Assembly: GCA_030549775.1 (NCBI GenBank)
Contig: CM060177.1
Span: forward strand, 29,850,014 to 29,914,013
Source of the DNA: Tamarix chinensis
Taxonomy: Eukaryota; Streptophyta; Magnoliopsida; Caryophyllales; Tamaricaceae
Direction: 5' to 3'
DNA length: 64,000 nt
The notes under the pieces are model-generated. The model did not search any database, was not told the DNA's origin, and saw nothing but the letters and a program-made list of their open reading frames with translations. Below, in pieces: positions 61,350-64,000 of the stretch (the first letter of the stretch is position 1; every line of letters begins with the position of its first letter). A program made the translations under genes and the position numbers.

Positions 61350-62520
61350 GGGGATAAGGGCTGAGAGGGCTTAGGGTTCCACCTTAGGTTGGTGGTGACG
61401 GGTGGCACCGGTGGTGGCTAGAAAAAGGGAAAGAAAAGGAAAGAGTTGAGATTTGAGAAGATGAGATGGAGAATAAGGGTGGTGGTTGAGGTGTTGGTGG
61501 TATTCTAGATTAAGGGGAGTAAAGTGAGGGTGGTGGCGCAGCAAGTAGTAGTGGCGCACAGTGGTAGTGGTGGCAGCCGAAATGAAGAGAAGAAGAAAAA
61601 GAGAAGAGGAGAAGGAGGAAGGGAAAAGAAGGGTAAGGTGAGGTGGAGGAGGGTTGGTAGATATATTTAGGTGGTGTAAGAGGTAGTGATAGAGGCGGAT
61701 GCGGTGGTGGATGGTGGATGGTGGTGCGAAGGGTGGTAGGTGTAAAAATTTGGTTGGCTGGGCAAATCATTTTGCACGACTATGGTGGCTCGTGTAGGAA
61801 GAATTGAGGGAGATGGGTGGTTCAGTTAGCTAGAGGGCGGTGTAGTTGGATGATAGCGGAGGAAAGGGTATATGAAGTTGTGATGGTGTGCAGGGGTAAA
61901 TGCATAGGGTTTCAGAAAAAAGTTTCAAGATCAACCAAATAAGGGGTATTTATAGAGTTTGGAGGAGAGGGTAGGATCTAAGGGTCGGTAGGAGGGTAAT
62001 GCAGGTAGGGCTTGAGTAGTCGGCGGCGCCAATTGGCCAGTGCCAATTCAAATTGTGGCAGCTCCTTTACGTAGGAAAAGGACGATTTTGTGCGGAATAA
62101 AAGGAAGGTGGGTTAGATCATATTAAACTACAACTCAAGGGGAAGAGAAAGAGAGAAGAAACGGGCATAGCCAGCGGAACCATTTTCGGGGTTGACAAAA
62201 TTACAGGTCGACAGGGGGAGAATGAAGAATGAAGAAGAAGAGGGTGGACCGGCCGGATGGAGGAAAAAAATAAAGAAAAGAAAAGAGAAGGAAGAACCGG
62301 GCTGGTGCCGGTTATAAAAGTTTTAAATGGAATGCAGCGTTCTAAGGAAAAAGGGAAGAAGGAGCATCATTTTTGCTCCTGAGGCCACACCAAAGGAACA
62401 TAATGATGGGAACGAGCCGTAGCAGGCCCAACCAAAAGAAGAAAAGAAAGGAAAAAGGAAGAAAAGAAAGAAAAAGAAAAGAAAAAGGAAGAAAGAAAGA
62501 GAAAGAGAAAGAGAAAAGGA
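61350..62520. repeat. GC-rich purine-asymmetric block of LTR C
   Basis: Plus strand G/A-rich (GGTGGTGG, GGAAGAAGG, AGAAAAGG). Counterpart of the block in LTR A at the same relative position. No protein is conserved between the two. Confidence 0.7.
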
Positions 62521-62823
62521 TAAATATATGGGTTGAAGATTAATTAAATAAATATAAATATTTGGGTATTAAAAATAAAATATCTTAATAAAATAATATT
62601 AAATTTTTTTTGGCAAATTTAAGATTTTTAAAATATTTTTCCTAAGTTCATTTTTAATTAGTAAAACACCTAAATTTTCCCTTGTAAAAATATTTATAAA
62701 TTTCTTCTTAATTTACCCTAAATAATCTCTTGCTGTTCCAATAAAATTAGTTAATTTAATTAATTTCCCTAATAAACCCTTTTAAACTAAAATTCTCAAA
62801 CCTAATATTTTTGGAGTATTTTA

Positions 62824-63520
62824 CTGATTCTAAATATTCTATCATTATTAACGCTATCCCAAGTAGGGTAGAAATTGAAAAGTTTCTTAGAATTCTTAGG
62901 CTGCATAGAGAAGCCATTGGTTATAACATAGATGATCTTAAAGTCATAAATCCTTCCATTTGCAAGCATGAAATTCTTTTAGAAGAAGGTACACACCCTC
63001 TGTTAAACATCAAAGGAGATTGAACCTTAATATGAAAGAAATGGTGAGAAAAGAGGTCCTTAAGCTACTTAACTTGGGATTCATCTACCCTATTTTCGAT
63101 AGTGAGTGGGTGAGACTAGTGTAGGAAGTACCCAAAAAGGGAGGAATGACGATCCTTAAGAATGAGAATAATGAATTAATCCCAACAAGAACTATCACAT
63201 GTTGGCGAATGTGCATAGATTATAGAAAATTAAATAAGGCTACTCGTAAGGATCATTTTCCCTTACCATTTATCGATCAATTATTAGAAGGGTTTGCTCG
63301 TCATTCTTATTTCTATTACGTAGATGGGTATTCGGGATTTTTCCAAATCCTTATTCACCTGGCCAATGAGGAAAAGACTACATTTACATGTCCCTATAAC
63401 ATCTTTTCCTAACAAAGGATGTCCTTTGGCCTATGTAATGCTCCTTCCAGCTTTCAATGATACATGTTATCTATCTTTTCTGAATTTATTAAAGACATAA
63501 TGGAAGTTTTTATGGATCAT
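62824..63520 (+). pseudogene. Athila-2 reverse transcriptase
   Basis: SKYSIIINAIPSRVEIEKFL at 62829 (continuing EFLDSD of 53887), then ILRLHREAIGYNIDDLKVIN and PSICKHEILLEEGTHPL. After a frameshift come GGMTILKNENNELIPTRTIT, CWRMCIDYRKLNKATRKDHF, LLEGFARHSYFYYVDGYSGF, EKTTFTCPYN and MSFGLCNAPSSF. It ends EVFMD at 63517, where the family has FMDDFSV: the second catalytic Asp and everything to the RNase H end are deleted. Confidence 0.93.
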
Positions 63521-64000
63521 CTCTCAAGATTAAGGTAGGACATGGAGGGAGGTGAAGAGGATGATTCTCTCTTCAATGATTCATTTCCAGATGATAATAT
63601 TTTGGCCATCATCATCTTGTCATCCCCTTGGTTTTCCAACTTTGTTCATTATAAAGCATGTTAGGTATTGCCACTAGACTTGTCCGGTCAATAAAAGAAG
63701 AAGTCCCTCTCAAATTTCAAGCATTACTATTGGCATGATCCTCATCTTTACAAGAAATGTGTAGATGAGGTCTACAATTAATGTCTACCTTAAGAGGAAG
63801 TTGGAAGTTTCATTTCTCATAGTCATTCTTCACAATATGGGGGTCATGCTAGCACTTCCAAAACAACTTCAAAGGTTCTCCAAGTGGGTTTCTATTGGCC
63901 CAACCTTCTTCACAGATGTTTGAAAATATGTTACTTCATGCAATTGATGCTAAAGGACTAGTAACATACTGAAAAGAAATGAAATGCCTCTCAATAACGT
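63515..64000 (+). pseudogene. Athila-2 RNase H tail and integrase start (fused by deletion)
   Basis: DHLSRLR at 63515 normally ends RNase H. It is followed by FNDSFPDDNILAI, PWFSNFVHYKA, a DPHLYKKCVDEVYN stretch and the integrase zinc region near 63820-63940 (SSQYGGHASTSKTTSKVLQV, GFYWPNL). This is the Athila order. Several stops occur, and the window ends inside the integrase. Confidence 0.88.

Larger units (their letters stand above)
53888..62823 (-). mobile_element. giant solo LTR C (about 4.26 kb without the nested LTR D)
   Basis: Starts TGTAACACCCC and ends TTTTTGGAGTATTTTA, apparently missing the last CA. Flanked by CTGAT (53883-53887 and 62824-62828). It interrupts Athila-2 between the codons of EFLDSD and SKYSII. 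Same block order as LTR A, with a GC-rich block at 61350-62520 and an AAT/TAG-rich stretch in place of the ATTACC minisatellite. Split by LTR D. Confidence 0.87.
49770..64000 (+). mobile_element. Athila-2: Athila-type Ty3/gypsy element, interrupted, continues past the window
   Basis: A plus-strand LTR-like region is followed by gag, zinc knuckle, protease, RT and an integrase start, with giant LTRs C and D inserted in the protease-RT linker. The frame resumes exactly after removing the LTR plus one copy of CTGAT. RT to RNase H is shortened by an internal deletion. No 3' LTR in the window. Confidence 0.9.

Overview
This is nuclear DNA of a flowering plant with a large, repeat-rich genome. Almost the whole window is nested, decayed transposable elements: Ty1/copia, Ty3/gypsy including Athila type, CACTA, hAT MITEs and a LINE trace. 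There are long AT, AC and AAT microsatellites and no bacterial-style operons. I found one convincing host gene, a small secreted IDA-like (INFLORESCENCE DEFICIENT IN ABSCISSION family) peptide precursor at 38616-38966 on the minus strand. It lies in a low-copy island of about 4 kb.

Left half (1-37.8 kb). An old minus-strand Ty3/gypsy element (called G1 here) forms the base layer and is split into six fragments. Their coding content reads in order, from high to low coordinates, as gag, protease, RT, RNase H, integrase and Pol C-terminus. Five insertions interrupt it. They are a Ty1/copia element (1021-5877, target duplication AGGTT), an Athila-type element called Athila-1 (8501-19013, CTCAC), a hAT-like MITE (19086-19557, imperfect 8 bp duplication), a CACTA transposon (about 19677-35300) and a 1 kb solo LTR (36100-37095, AGTTA). 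The CACTA element itself carries a 5.5 kb giant solo LTR (22651-28144, ACTAC). Removing the insertions leaves roughly 5.3 kb of G1, a normal gypsy size, and the protein homology rejoins across the junctions.

Middle (37.8-42.3 kb). Here lie the IDA-like gene with a TATA box, unassigned low-copy sequence with two long AT tracts, and a LINE endonuclease trace next to the following element.

Right half (42.3-64 kb). A head-to-head chimera of two giant-LTR copies (42315-47315) contains a hAT MITE with near-perfect terminal inverted repeats (43457-43967). It is followed by a minus-strand gypsy fragment (G2, 47316-49690) and a second Athila-type element on the plus strand (Athila-2, about 49.8 kb to beyond the window end). 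A giant solo LTR (53888-62823, CTGAT) interrupts the Athila-2 pol gene, and another giant solo LTR in the opposite orientation (54918-59585, ATCGG) is nested inside it.

The giant LTRs form one family, with ends TGTAACACCCC / GGGGGTGTTACA and single lengths of 4.3-5.5 kb. They share a promoter-like end block, tandem CCACCGGCTATAATAGTGG-type repeats and a strand-asymmetric GC-rich block, and carry no coding capacity. All transposon genes seen are broken by stops, frameshifts, deletions or loss of catalytic residues. I see no new defence or metabolic system. The most interesting items are the IDA-like gene with an altered core motif, the giant LTR family, and several rearrangement junctions readable at base level.
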